From DAOSWM01 sp035380045 (GTDB lineage Bacteria > Bacteroidota > Bacteroidia > Bacteroidales > Tenuifilaceae), in contig DAOSWM010000086.1 in NCBI GenBank assembly GCA_035380045.1, positions 1-10,396 of the forward strand: a DNA stretch of 10,396 nucleotides, read 5' to 3'. Positions within the stretch are counted from its first letter, which is position 1, and each line of letters opens with the position of its first letter. Made by a program: the position numbers and the translations under genes. A model generated the notes under the pieces. That model saw nothing but the letters and a program-made list of their open reading frames with translations, was not told the origin of the DNA and searched no databases. Positions 1 through 7,275 of the stretch are shown in pieces.

Positions 1-350
1 GCGTTGCGCTCCTAGCTGTGCTGTGACTTCGCCTAGCTGATAGCATACTACTATTTTGGAAAGACGAAGTTACAAACTTCGCCTAGCGGTGACTTCGCCT
101 AGCTGTGACAAACTATTGTTTTGTTAAGACGAAGTTATAAACTTCGCTGAGCTGTGGTCAGGAGACTTCGCCTAGCTGTTACAAACTATTGTTTTGTATT
201 GACGAAGTTACAAACTTCGCCGAGCTTTGGCTGTGCTTACTACTGTTTTGCAAAGACGATGCTTCAAACTTAGCCTAGCTTGAGAAGTTATAAACTTCGC
301 CTAGCTGTACTTACTACTGTTTTGAAAAGACGATGTTAAAACTTCGCCAA
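1..350. repeat. Array of degenerate palindrome-bearing repeats, non-coding
   Basis: About five imperfect copies of one unit lie head to tail. A unit runs: acttcgcctagctg, then a variant of cttactactgttttg, then gacgaagtta, then aaacttcgcc. The gacga(a/t)g core recurs at 63, 128, 201, 255 and 329, giving periods of 54-74 bp. Three copies hold a perfect 7-bp inverted repeat, cgaagtt/aacttcg with a 3-nt loop of aca or ata: 65-81, 130-146 and 203-219. A fourth at 284-298 has 6-bp arms. The copies near 255 and 329 have lost the palindrome. No open reading frame fits this DNA, and the array runs off the left edge. It lies just beyond the 3' end of the small minus-strand gene. It is not CRISPR: the copies are too divergent and there are no unique spacers of constant length. 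A REP/MITE-like intergenic repeat is the simplest reading. Its function is unknown. Confidence 0.8.
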
Positions 351-369
351 ACCGAGAAAATGAAAATTA

Positions 370-702
370 TTACATTACACTTTTAAAAGCGGCAATAAGA
401 TCTTGAACTTCTGGAATATGACTATCTTTCCATTTTTCAATTATATATTTGGCTATTCGTCTGTCTATTGCATATTGGATATAATTTTCTTCTTCCTTCA
501 AAGCAAACAAGTCCCCATATTTAATGTCTTCCAGCATATATTCCCATTGTTCTCCATTACTATATTTAGCCATTTGATTTAGTTCCATCTCTCCCTGCAC
601 CGGGTAGGTTTGGGCAAGCAAGATGTTTGGCAATAGAAAAAGCAGCTGACAAATAAAAAGTACAGATAAAAACTTTTTGATTTTTTTTAACGAGAGTTTC
701 AT
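370..702 (-). CDS. Small secreted protein of unknown function
   Basis: This encodes 110 residues that I do not recognise. The N-terminus is a clear Sec signal peptide: a lysine-rich start (MKLSLKKIKK), a long hydrophobic stretch at residues 11-29, and a likely cut between Ala30 and Gln31, since LLAQ is a typical Bacteroidota site. No lipobox cysteine sits at the cut, so it should not be a lipoprotein. The mature part is about 80 residues, charged and probably helical (residues 40-110), with no cysteine and no metal-binding motif visible. The ATG at 702 is the only start that keeps the whole signal peptide. It is transcribed in the same direction as the giant propeller gene, 192 bp beyond that gene's stop, but a strong hairpin lies between them and I see no good promoter of its own. 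It has no T9SS tail, so it is probably periplasmic or simply exported. Signal peptide plus low-complexity-free coding makes it a credible gene. Confidence 0.75.
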   Translation of the reverse strand: MKLSLKKIKKFLSVLFICQLLFLLPNILLAQTYPVQGEMELNQMAKYSNGEQWEYMLEDIKYGDLFALKEEENYIQYAIDRRIAKYIIEKWKDSHIPEVQDLIAAFKSVM

Positions 703-740
703 TGTTGACTTTATATATTTTCCTATTGCCGTTTTTAAAT

Positions 741-786
741 AATAATACCCGTCTGACCGCTTTGAGCGGTCGGACGGGTTATTATT
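741..786 (-). terminator. Hairpin terminator behind the giant gene and its relic tail
   Basis: A GC-rich stem pairs 747-760 with 766-779 around a 5-nt loop (761-765). It is extended by an A/T base, 741-746 with 781-786, leaving T780 bulged. As minus-strand RNA, the side facing the giant gene, the stem holds one C-A mismatch (positions 772 and 754) and is followed by a U-rich tattattattt. As plus-strand RNA the same pair is a tolerated U-G, and a run of six T follows at 792-797. It can therefore act in both directions, although no plus-strand gene reads into it here. It begins 3 bp past the stop of the relic tail, which suggests it was that gene's original terminator. Confidence 0.75.
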
Positions 787-788
787 TA

Positions 789-890
789 CTATTTTTTAAT
801 CATCTTCCTCACAACTCTGCTACCATCACTAGCAATGATGCTTACCATGTATATGCCTGATGGTAGGTTGGTGGTAATTGAATGGATATA
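789..890 (-). pseudogene. Relic of a second T9SS type A sorting-domain tail
   Basis: The giant gene ends in two consecutive TAA codons (894-896 and 891-893). Reading on in the same frame gives 33 sense codons and then TAG at 789-791. The peptide contains LPSGIYMV and ends VVRKMIKK, which is the last beta-strand pair and basic end of a T9SS type A sorting domain. It parallels the giant protein's own end, where ANGIYLLK is followed by MKVVKE. The giant gene already has a complete sorting domain, so this is a duplicate tail with no start codon or signal peptide of its own. It cannot be translated unless both stops are read through. I infer a leftover 3' end of another secreted-protein gene, or of an earlier version of this one. 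The reading is visible in the sequence; the history is inference. Confidence 0.72.
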
Positions 891-893
891 TTA

Positions 894-3800
894 TTATTCT
901 TTTACAACTTTCATATTTAAGCATTTATCGGCTGTTTCAATTTTAAGAAGATATATACCATTTGCTTGGTTAACCAAAGAAATTGTTTCATTATTTTGTA
1001 CTTCACTCTTTTCAAATACTTGTTTTCCGGAAATATCAAATAATGAAATTCTTCTAACCTTATTATCACCGAAATTAATGTTTATAGCATTTTTGGTAGG
1101 GTTAGGGTAAACACTTATTCCACTATTCAACAAATCTACAATACTTGTGTACTCATTTACAGTTAAATCTGTTGTACAAGTTGAAGTGTTTCCTGCAACA
1201 TCAACAGCAGTCCAAGTAACAGTGGTAGTACCAATTGGAATAACAGCACCATCTAGAGTTGCATTATTATTGAAATTATTTAAAATACTTTCAATAGAGC
1301 AATTATCATAAACTTCTGGATCAAACAAAGATCCATTTATTACATAGCTGTTTTCACCACTAGATAAGTTAATTGTTGAATCGATTATACAAGATATACT
1401 AGGATGTTCTTCATCAGAAACAATTACTGTTTGGTTTTGAGTTGCAACATTCCCATTTCCATCATCGTAGTTCCAAGTAATAGTGTAGGTTCCCTGTTCT
1501 GAATACTCAAGCGGATCATTTGTCGTTCCAGCAACTTCTCCGGTGCAATTATCTGTAGCAATTGGTATTTCAGATATCAATAAAGAACAATCTCCTACTA
1601 AATCTGGAAGGATATCAATGTCAGGAATTGGTAAAATTTCATCATCAATAATAACGGTTTGGATTTGAGATGATACATTTCCATTTCCATCATCGAAAAT
1701 CCAAGTAATTGTGTAGGTTCCTTGCTCATTATATTCCAGAGGATCGGTAGTTGTTCCAAGGATTTCTCCAGCGCAGTTATCTGTTGCTGAGGGGTAATCT
1801 GAAATAATAGCAGAACATTCACCAAATACTACCTCAAGACTATCAGTATCAGGTATTGGTGATACTAAATCAGGAATTGAGTTGTCAGTAGAAAATGTAA
1901 CCTCCTGTGCAAACGGACCACCACTATAAGTTGCATCAATAGCCTGAACGCTCCATGAATATGATTTGCAAGCATCTATCACTCCATTAAGAGTATAACT
2001 AATGCTATTATTGTTCCTAACGCCTTGAATTTTCCCCTTTTGTGATATTAATCGTTTTCCATTTTGAGTTGAATCGAAAGGAAATGAATATACTGATGTT
2101 TTATATGAATTGTCATAATTATCATAAAGATAAAGGTTATAACTGTAACAATTAATTTGATTTTGGCCAGAAGGGATATCCCACGAGAAAGTAATATTAT
2201 TCCCTTCAACAACTTCTTGAAGATTTGAAAGAGGGCTAGGAAGGTTACTTTGTGGGTTATCGTTTCTAAAGAATTTTAACGGATTTAGCATGTCTTCATA
2301 TCCTAGATACATAATATCCAAATCTCCATCATTATCAGAATCGGTTAAAGAAAGTTTTGTACCCTGCATTTCACCTAAGCTTATTATATCTGTTTCAATA
2401 AAACCACCATTACCGTTATTTTTATAAACCTTTGATACTTCTTCCCAGTAGTCAGAAATACCTACCAAAAATATATCTAGAAATCCATCATTGTTGTAAT
2501 CACCCCAATTTGCTTCGCCATCAAAAACTCCAGTTAGAGATATATCATTTTGTAAAGTAAATGATCCATCGCCATTGTTTTTATAAATTTGTGTAACTGG
2601 GTCACCGGGTACTGTGCTTGGAATTGTATTCCCTGATATTAATAAATCGAGGAAACCATCATTATTGTAATCACCCCATTCGGCTGATCCGTCAACTCCT
2701 TTAATTGATATTTCACTTTGTTCAGTGAAAGAATTATCTCCATTGTTTTTATATAATTGACTAATTGGTTCGTAATTTTCATTTAAACCAACTATTGCAA
2801 GATCAAGGAATCCATCGTTATTAAAGTCACCTAAGTCAACACAGCCAGAGAAAATAGGGGTAAAGTTCGTTTCATTTACGAGCGAAAAAGTTTCATCTCC
2901 ATTATTTCTATAGATTTGTGTAGAGAATATATGATTCAATTCTTCATCCCATTGTAAACCTGTTAATATCAAATCTAGCAGGCCATCATTATCGATGTCT
3001 CCCAGAGCTATACTTCCTTCTGTTATAGAAATTGGTATGTTTCCGTCAGTTTCAGAAAAAGAACCATTGCCGTTGTTTTTATATATTTTAAATGTTGGGT
3101 TAAAAGACCATTCAATTTGTTGATTACCAATCATAAAAATATCTACATACCCATCATTATTGAAATCACCGCAAGCCAGATTGCTTCCTTTTAATTGCGC
3201 AAAATCACAACTAGTTTGTTCAGCGTAAGTTCCATCACCATTGTTATATAAAAGCTTTGTTACTGGCTCATCATCTGTATTGTAACCAGTTAGTATAATA
3301 TCTAAAAATGTATCATTATTGAAATCTGCACTTGAAATATTTCCAATAGCAACTCCGGATAAAAGTAAATCGGTTTGCTCCTTGAATTGAAGTATTTCAA
3401 TTTCAACAGGATCACTATAATAAATTTTAGAATCAATCATTGACTCGCATCTTACATAATATGTTCCTGAGTAATGAAAAACAGGAATGTACTCGATGCC
3501 TGTTTCTGGTGATGAAAACGATTCAAAAGGGCCCTCAATATTTGTGGAATACTTCCATTCTCTTTGTGTTCCATTAAGTATTTCGGTGGCATGCAAAATA
3601 CTTCCATTCTCATATGCGTGCAAAATCTGTTTGGTTGAAGGACTCACGATAACTCCATTAACCATAAATTCTTTTTCTTCGGAAAAGTTTCCACCCATTA
3701 ATGACGCATCAATTGCCTGAACGCTCCATTTATAACTACCAACAGGCAAGTTGTTTAGATCGAAGGTTGTGTTTTGGATATTCCCTTTTTCAACAATCAA

Positions 3801-6800
3801 TCGCTTGCCATTATAATTTTCTATTTGACGGAAGGAGTTAGGAGAGACTTGATAAGTCTCGTTAAGTACATCATAAACATATAGGTTATAATTATGACCT
3901 CCGCTCTGATTGTTATCATTTGCCTGGCTCCAACTAAAAGAAACATCTGATTCGTTAACTGTTGAAATTAGGTTAGTTAGCTTTTCAGGTTGACTATTAA
4001 AATTGGGAGTATCATTGCGATATAATTTTGCTGCATTAAAGTTAAAATTTCTACCTATCATGAAAATATCAAGTTTACCATCGTTGTTGTAATCAACCCA
4101 AGAATTTTCACCCATATATACTCCAAATAGGTTAATTTTTGACTGTTCGATAAAGTTTCCGCTTCCATCATTTTTGTACAACACTGATTTTAATCCATTA
4201 TACCAACCTGAAACAAGTAGGTCAAGAAACCCATCGTTATTAAAATCTCCCCATGAAATGCTACTATCATAGACACCTAAAAGAGAATCGTTAGTAACAT
4301 CTGAAAAGGTGTTGTTTCCATTATTTTTATAAACTTTTGTTATTGAATTTGACTCTGAACTACCAGTGATAGCTATATCTAAAAGGCCATCGTTATTATA
4401 ATCGCCCCAGCTAACATCTCCATTTAAAACGCCTACAATTGGGATTTCATTTTGATAAGAAAATGTACCATCACCGTTATTCTTATAAATCCTTGATATT
4501 GGGCTTCCTGAGAATGGTGTGTTTTCTGTTCCACCGCAGATTATAAAATCTACGAAACCGTCATTGTTATAATCGCCCCAATCTAAACTAGAGTATATTA
4601 GGCCAGGTATAGCTAATTCAGTATTTTCTATAAATGTTCCATTACCTTTATTTTGGTAAAGTTTTGAAATCAAATCATTTTCGTTATTCGTGGAATTAAA
4701 ACCTGTAATAAAAATGTCTGAAATACCATCACCATCAAAGTCACATATTTTAGTGCACCCCTTTATAACTTCAGGGAGAGATTCAACCTCGTATTCAGTA
4801 AAGTTGCCGTTTCCATTGTTTTCATAAAGAAAAGTTCTTGTCCCAATTAGCAAGATGTCAAGAAAACCATCGCTGTTGTAATCGAACCATGAAACATCTC
4901 CTTCGTAGGCGCCATACATATAAATACTTGTTTGAGCAGTAAAACTACTATTCCCATTGTTGCGGTATAGCATAGTTGACCATTCTGTACCTGTATACCC
5001 AGTAACAAGAAGATCTAAAAAGCCATCACGATCATAGTCGCCCCATTCCATGTCGCCTCTTTCCACTCCTTCTATATTCGTTATATCAATTTCAACAAAA
5101 TACAGGACTTCAAATTCAACTACAACGCTTTCGTAAACAACCGAGTTAATAATTGATTCACACCTTACATAGTATGTGCCGGGTGCGCTAAATCTCGGTT
5201 GGTAAGTTGTTGATGTTTGGGGGGTAGTGAAGGAGTTAAATGGACCATCAATGCTTTCTGAAAACTTCCACTCTCTTGATGTAGCAACAGGTACTTCGCG
5301 GGTATTAAGTGTTGTTCCATACTGATTTACTTGTAAAGTCTGTTTGGCTGTAGGAAAAATTTCCATTCCAGGAACGATTAAGTTCTCTTCAGTAGCAAAT
5401 TCTCCTCCTTCCAACGATGCATCAATAGCCTGTACACTCCATTTGTATTCGCCAATTGGAAGGGTTAACTTTTTAGATGTGTCCTGAATTGTACCAATTT
5501 CAGCAACAAGTCTTTTTCCATTTTTAGCATTTGTTGGATCAAATGCGTGTGGCGAGGTAATAAGATTATCATTTTGAGTATTGAAAACAAATAGGTTGTA
5601 ATTTAATCCTGCTGTTTGGTTAGGATCGGTTGCATCATCCCAACAAAAAGTTACCAGATTTTCATTAATAGATGTGTTTAAACCAGTGATAATATTTGGT
5701 TTGCTATTGGGATTTACGTTGTTGTTCTTATAAATCTTACTTCCGCTAATGCTAGACATTAGAATATCTAAATCATTATCATTATCAAAATCTCCCCAGG
5801 CTACTGATCCCCCACTTATCCCTGGCAAAACTATACCTGTTTGTTCGGAAAAAGTGCCATTGCCATTGTTTTTGTAAACTAATGAAACATTCTCTGTTCC
5901 TGTATCACCTGTAAGGAGTATATCCAAGTACCCATCGTTATCATAATCGCCCCATACAACACTGCTTTGATAAACGCCCCTGAGTAAAATACTTGTTTGC
6001 TCCGCAAATGTTCCATTTCCATTATTCTTGTAGATTTTAGAAAACCTTTCTGATCCACTATAACCTGTTATGATAAGATCAAGAAAACCATCGTTATTGT
6101 AATCACCCCATGCATTACTACCATCTGTTGAACCTGTAAATGAAAGAGTTTTTGTAAAAGTATCGTCGCCATTATTTTTATATAAGCTGGAAAAAATAAT
6201 ATTTGTTGTTGATAGTCCTGAAAGTGAAAAGTCAAGTAAGCCATCGTTATTATAATCGCCCCAAATAGCGCAACTTGAAGCAGCGCCATATACTAGAGTA
6301 ACCCTTGAAAATGTACCATCGCCTTTGTTTTTATATATTCCATAGATTCTGCTGGAACCATTGTAACCTGAATATAACACATCAAGATACCCATCGTTAT
6401 TATAATCACCCCATGCTATGCTTCCGCTTGCAACATTTGGTATTCCAGTATTTGCCTGTAAAGTGAAACTTCCATTTCCATTGTTTTTATATAGATTAGT
6501 AATAATTGCTCCTGAATTATCCTCACCGCATAGAAGCAAATCAATATACCCATCGTTGTTGTAATCGCCCCAGGCAACACTGCTACTGTAAACTCCGGCA
6601 AGTGAAATTTGGGTTTGATGAGTAAAGGTATTATCACCATTATTCCTGTATATTCTAGATATATAAGAAGAACCCGTATTTCCAGTGATAACAAAATCCA
6701 GATAGCCATCATTGTCATAGTCGCCCCATGCAGTTGCGCTAAAATCAACATTTGGTAGCGAAGTACCTGAAAGTTCTTCAAAGGGCTGTGCTTTGAGTGT

Positions 6801-6851
6801 TAATGCATAAAGAAAGAGTACTAAAAAAAGAGGGTACTTAATACAGTTCAT
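894..6851 (-). CDS. Giant T9SS-secreted protein with three seven-bladed VCBS/FG-GAP propellers
   Basis: This encodes 1985 residues. A signal peptide covers residues 1-21 (cut near KA-Q). Propeller 1 (about 24-380) has seven WGDYNNDGxLD-type calcium loops starting at residues 44, 96, 149, 199, 250, 302 and 354. An Fn3-like domain follows (about 386-495, with KWSVQAIDAS) and then an Ig-like domain (496-583, GTYYVRCES). Propeller 2 has loops at 605, 657, 704, 760, 817, 869 and 920, with Fn3-like 955-1066 and Ig-like 1067-1154. Propeller 3 has loops at 1176, 1229, 1285, 1342, 1394, 1451 and 1504, with Fn3-like 1538-1656. Three HYR-like domains follow (1657-1738, 1739-1814, 1815-1900; TDNC and DGNGNV motifs), then a T9SS type A sorting domain (1908-1985, VYPNPT, GIYLLKI). 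Seven loops per cluster fits closed seven-bladed propellers. Expected location is the cell surface or the medium. Its role is unproven: adhesion or glycan/protein binding is likely, and no enzyme motif is visible. No partner is evident nearby. Confidence 0.95.
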   Translation of the reverse strand: MNCIKYPLFLVLFLYALTLKAQPFEELSGTSLPNVDFSATAWGDYDNDGYLDFVITGNTGSSYISRIYRNNGDNTFTHQTQISLAGVYSSSVAWGDYNNDGYIDLLLCGEDNSGAIITNLYKNNGNGSFTLQANTGIPNVASGSIAWGDYNNDGYLDVLYSGYNGSSRIYGIYKNKGDGTFSRVTLVYGAASSCAIWGDYNNDGLLDFSLSGLSTTNIIFSSLYKNNGDDTFTKTLSFTGSTDGSNAWGDYNNDGFLDLIITGYSGSERFSKIYKNNGNGTFAEQTSILLRGVYQSSVVWGDYDNDGYLDILLTGDTGTENVSLVYKNNGNGTFSEQTGIVLPGISGGSVAWGDFDNDNDLDILMSSISGSKIYKNNNVNPNSKPNIITGLNTSINENLVTFCWDDATDPNQTAGLNYNLFVFNTQNDNLITSPHAFDPTNAKNGKRLVAEIGTIQDTSKKLTLPIGEYKWSVQAIDASLEGGEFATEENLIVPGMEIFPTAKQTLQVNQYGTTLNTREVPVATSREWKFSESIDGPFNSFTTPQTSTTYQPRFSAPGTYYVRCESIINSVVYESVVVEFEVLYFVEIDITNIEGVERGDMEWGDYDRDGFLDLLVTGYTGTEWSTMLYRNNGNSSFTAQTSIYMYGAYEGDVSWFDYNSDGFLDILLIGTRTFLYENNGNGNFTEYEVESLPEVIKGCTKICDFDGDGISDIFITGFNSTNNENDLISKLYQNKGNGTFIENTELAIPGLIYSSLDWGDYNNDGFVDFIICGGTENTPFSGSPISRIYKNNGDGTFSYQNEIPIVGVLNGDVSWGDYNNDGLLDIAITGSSESNSITKVYKNNGNNTFSDVTNDSLLGVYDSSISWGDFNNDGFLDLLVSGWYNGLKSVLYKNDGSGNFIEQSKINLFGVYMGENSWVDYNNDGKLDIFMIGRNFNFNAAKLYRNDTPNFNSQPEKLTNLISTVNESDVSFSWSQANDNNQSGGHNYNLYVYDVLNETYQVSPNSFRQIENYNGKRLIVEKGNIQNTTFDLNNLPVGSYKWSVQAIDASLMGGNFSEEKEFMVNGVIVSPSTKQILHAYENGSILHATEILNGTQREWKYSTNIEGPFESFSSPETGIEYIPVFHYSGTYYVRCESMIDSKIYYSDPVEIEILQFKEQTDLLLSGVAIGNISSADFNNDTFLDIILTGYNTDDEPVTKLLYNNGDGTYAEQTSCDFAQLKGSNLACGDFNNDGYVDIFMIGNQQIEWSFNPTFKIYKNNGNGSFSETDGNIPISITEGSIALGDIDNDGLLDLILTGLQWDEELNHIFSTQIYRNNGDETFSLVNETNFTPIFSGCVDLGDFNNDGFLDLAIVGLNENYEPISQLYKNNGDNSFTEQSEISIKGVDGSAEWGDYNNDGFLDLLISGNTIPSTVPGDPVTQIYKNNGDGSFTLQNDISLTGVFDGEANWGDYNNDGFLDIFLVGISDYWEEVSKVYKNNGNGGFIETDIISLGEMQGTKLSLTDSDNDGDLDIMYLGYEDMLNPLKFFRNDNPQSNLPSPLSNLQEVVEGNNITFSWDIPSGQNQINCYSYNLYLYDNYDNSYKTSVYSFPFDSTQNGKRLISQKGKIQGVRNNNSISYTLNGVIDACKSYSWSVQAIDATYSGGPFAQEVTFSTDNSIPDLVSPIPDTDSLEVVFGECSAIISDYPSATDNCAGEILGTTTDPLEYNEQGTYTITWIFDDGNGNVSSQIQTVIIDDEILPIPDIDILPDLVGDCSLLISEIPIATDNCTGEVAGTTNDPLEYSEQGTYTITWNYDDGNGNVATQNQTVIVSDEEHPSISCIIDSTINLSSGENSYVINGSLFDPEVYDNCSIESILNNFNNNATLDGAVIPIGTTTVTWTAVDVAGNTSTCTTDLTVNEYTSIVDLLNSGISVYPNPTKNAININFGDNKVRRISLFDISGKQVFEKSEVQNNETISLVNQANGIYLLKIETADKCLNMKVVKE
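897..1130 (-). other. T9SS type A C-terminal sorting domain of the giant protein
   Basis: Residues 1908-1985 carry the usual order of motifs: VYPNPT at the entry, INI.F., ISLFDISGKQV in the middle, and NGIYLLKIET with a basic end MKVVKE. In this family the domain directs passage through the outer-membrane T9SS pore and is then cut off, often in exchange for attachment to lipopolysaccharide. It is complete, so the protein should be exported even though a second, relic tail follows the stop. Confidence 0.9.
1152..1883 (-). other. Three HYR-like domains, the first two close duplicates
   Basis: Residues 1657-1900. The first two copies share ATDNC.GE, TT.DPLEY.EQGTYTITW and DDGNGNV, and their DNA is visibly similar (around 1440-1600 and 1670-1820), so they are a recent duplication. 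The third copy is more diverged (DNCSIESI, GTTTVTWTAVDVAGNTS) but keeps the same fold signature. HYR domains are Ig-like beta-sandwiches common in adhesive surface proteins. Here they act as a stalk between the last propeller module and the sorting domain. Confidence 0.8.
1884..3389 (-). repeat. Protein module 3: propeller plus Fn3-like, no Ig-like domain
   Basis: Residues 1155-1656 hold seven calcium-loop blades followed by an Fn3-like domain containing YSWSVQAIDA. The module lacks the 88-residue Ig-like domain present in modules 1 and 2 and passes straight into the HYR stalk. Its first blade has Thr in place of the loop glycine (DFNNDTFLD) and its last blade is also atypical (DSDNDGDLD), as expected where a propeller opens and closes. 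Confidence 0.85.
3390..5102 (-). repeat. Protein module 2: propeller, Fn3-like and Ig-like
   Basis: Residues 584-1154. Seven blades are spaced 47-57 residues apart, followed by an Fn3-like domain with NGKRLIVEKG and KWSVQAIDAS and an Ig-like domain with REWKYS and GTYYVRCES. Its first calcium loop starts 561 residues after that of module 1 and 571 before that of module 3, so the protein grew by copying a whole module of about 1.7 kb. Confidence 0.87.
5103..6782 (-). repeat. Protein module 1: propeller, Fn3-like and Ig-like
   Basis: Residues 24-583. This is the most regular of the three modules, with seven blades 50-53 residues apart. Most blades read AWGDYNNDGYLD, then a variable strand, then IYKNNGNGTF. 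The DNA under the blades repeats closely as well: variants of ccatcgttattataatcgcc occur once per blade on the plus strand (for example near 6090, 6242, 6393 and 6550). The module ends in an Ig-like domain with REWKFS and GTYYVRCES, the same length (88 residues) as that of module 2. Confidence 0.87.
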
Positions 6852-7227
6852 ATTTATTTATATTTAAGTGATTATTCATATATTATAGTTATCTGTTAGT
6901 TCATTTCCAAAATCATTGTTCTGTGCTGCTTAAGCACACGAATAAAAAAAAGCAGAAACTGAAAACAAAAACTTATTCATAACTATTTGGATGTATTGTT
7001 TAACTGAAAATCTGATTAATGTTAATTGAAATTTATGGTATTATTCATACATATTAATTCCAATTGCAGAAAAAACGTCACTATTAATTTTATTTCAACA
7101 TATTGGCTATTAATAATTGACCTGTTATATTTATACACTTTTTTCACTTTTTAACTTATGTTAATTCACTTTTGAACTTAAGGGACACACAATGGTTGAT
7201 AAATCCTGGCCAAAACCCTTATTTAAA
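6852..7227. other. AT-rich intergenic region upstream of the giant gene
   Basis: I see no gene here. It holds the presumed promoter and leader of the giant gene. I found no perfect Bacteroidota -7 box (CAAAnnTA when read on the plus strand). A small hairpin pairs 6922-6927 with 6933-6938 (tgtgct/agcaca, 5-nt loop) about 70 bp before the start codon. It has no U-run on the minus strand, so it is more likely a leader structure or binding site than a terminator. The rest (about 6960-7227) shows nothing recognisable. Confidence 0.5.
6882..6910 (-). promoter_or_regulatory. Weak promoter candidate for the giant gene
   Basis: On the minus strand TTGGAA (6905-6910) and TATAAT (6882-6887) are 17 bp apart and would give a short leader before the ATG at 6851. 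This is the classic sigma-70 layout, not the Bacteroidota TTG/TAnnTTTG pattern, and AT-rich DNA produces such matches by chance. It is offered only because no better candidate is visible. Confidence 0.25.
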
Positions 7228-7264
7228 CTAAAAATGAAAAATATCATAAACAGAATTATGATAT
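7228..7264 (-). terminator. Terminator of the HEAT-like protein gene
   Basis: A perfect 9-bp inverted repeat (atatcataa at 7241-7249, ttatgatat at 7256-7264) with a 6-nt loop starts 11 bp past the stop codon. On the minus strand it is followed by TTTTCATTTTT. Position and U-tract fit an intrinsic terminator, although the stem is nearly all A/T and so weak. It suggests that this gene and the giant gene are transcribed separately. Confidence 0.6.
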
Positions 7265-7275
7265 ATGCCGAAATT

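Noticed and set aside
1..350. Possible CRISPR array
   Set aside because: Repeat copies vary too much, periods range from 54 to 74 bp, and the parts between palindromes are themselves repeated instead of unique spacers.
891..896. Programmed stop-codon readthrough into the second sorting-domain tail
   Set aside because: Two consecutive TAA codons make readthrough very unlikely, and the protein already has a complete tail.
835..1110. Plus-strand open frame of 91 codons
   Set aside because: It lies opposite the sorting-domain end and relic tail of the giant gene. Its peptide has no family features, and the minus-strand reading is clear.
1598..6781. Several open frames of 70-120 codons inside the giant gene, on both strands
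   Set aside because: They are frame shadows of the repeated blades. They recur with the repeat period and have composition unlike real proteins.
6922..6938. Hairpin tgtgct/agcaca as a terminator of the upstream gene
   Set aside because: No U-run follows on the minus strand, it is over 300 bp past that gene's stop, and a better terminator lies directly after the stop.
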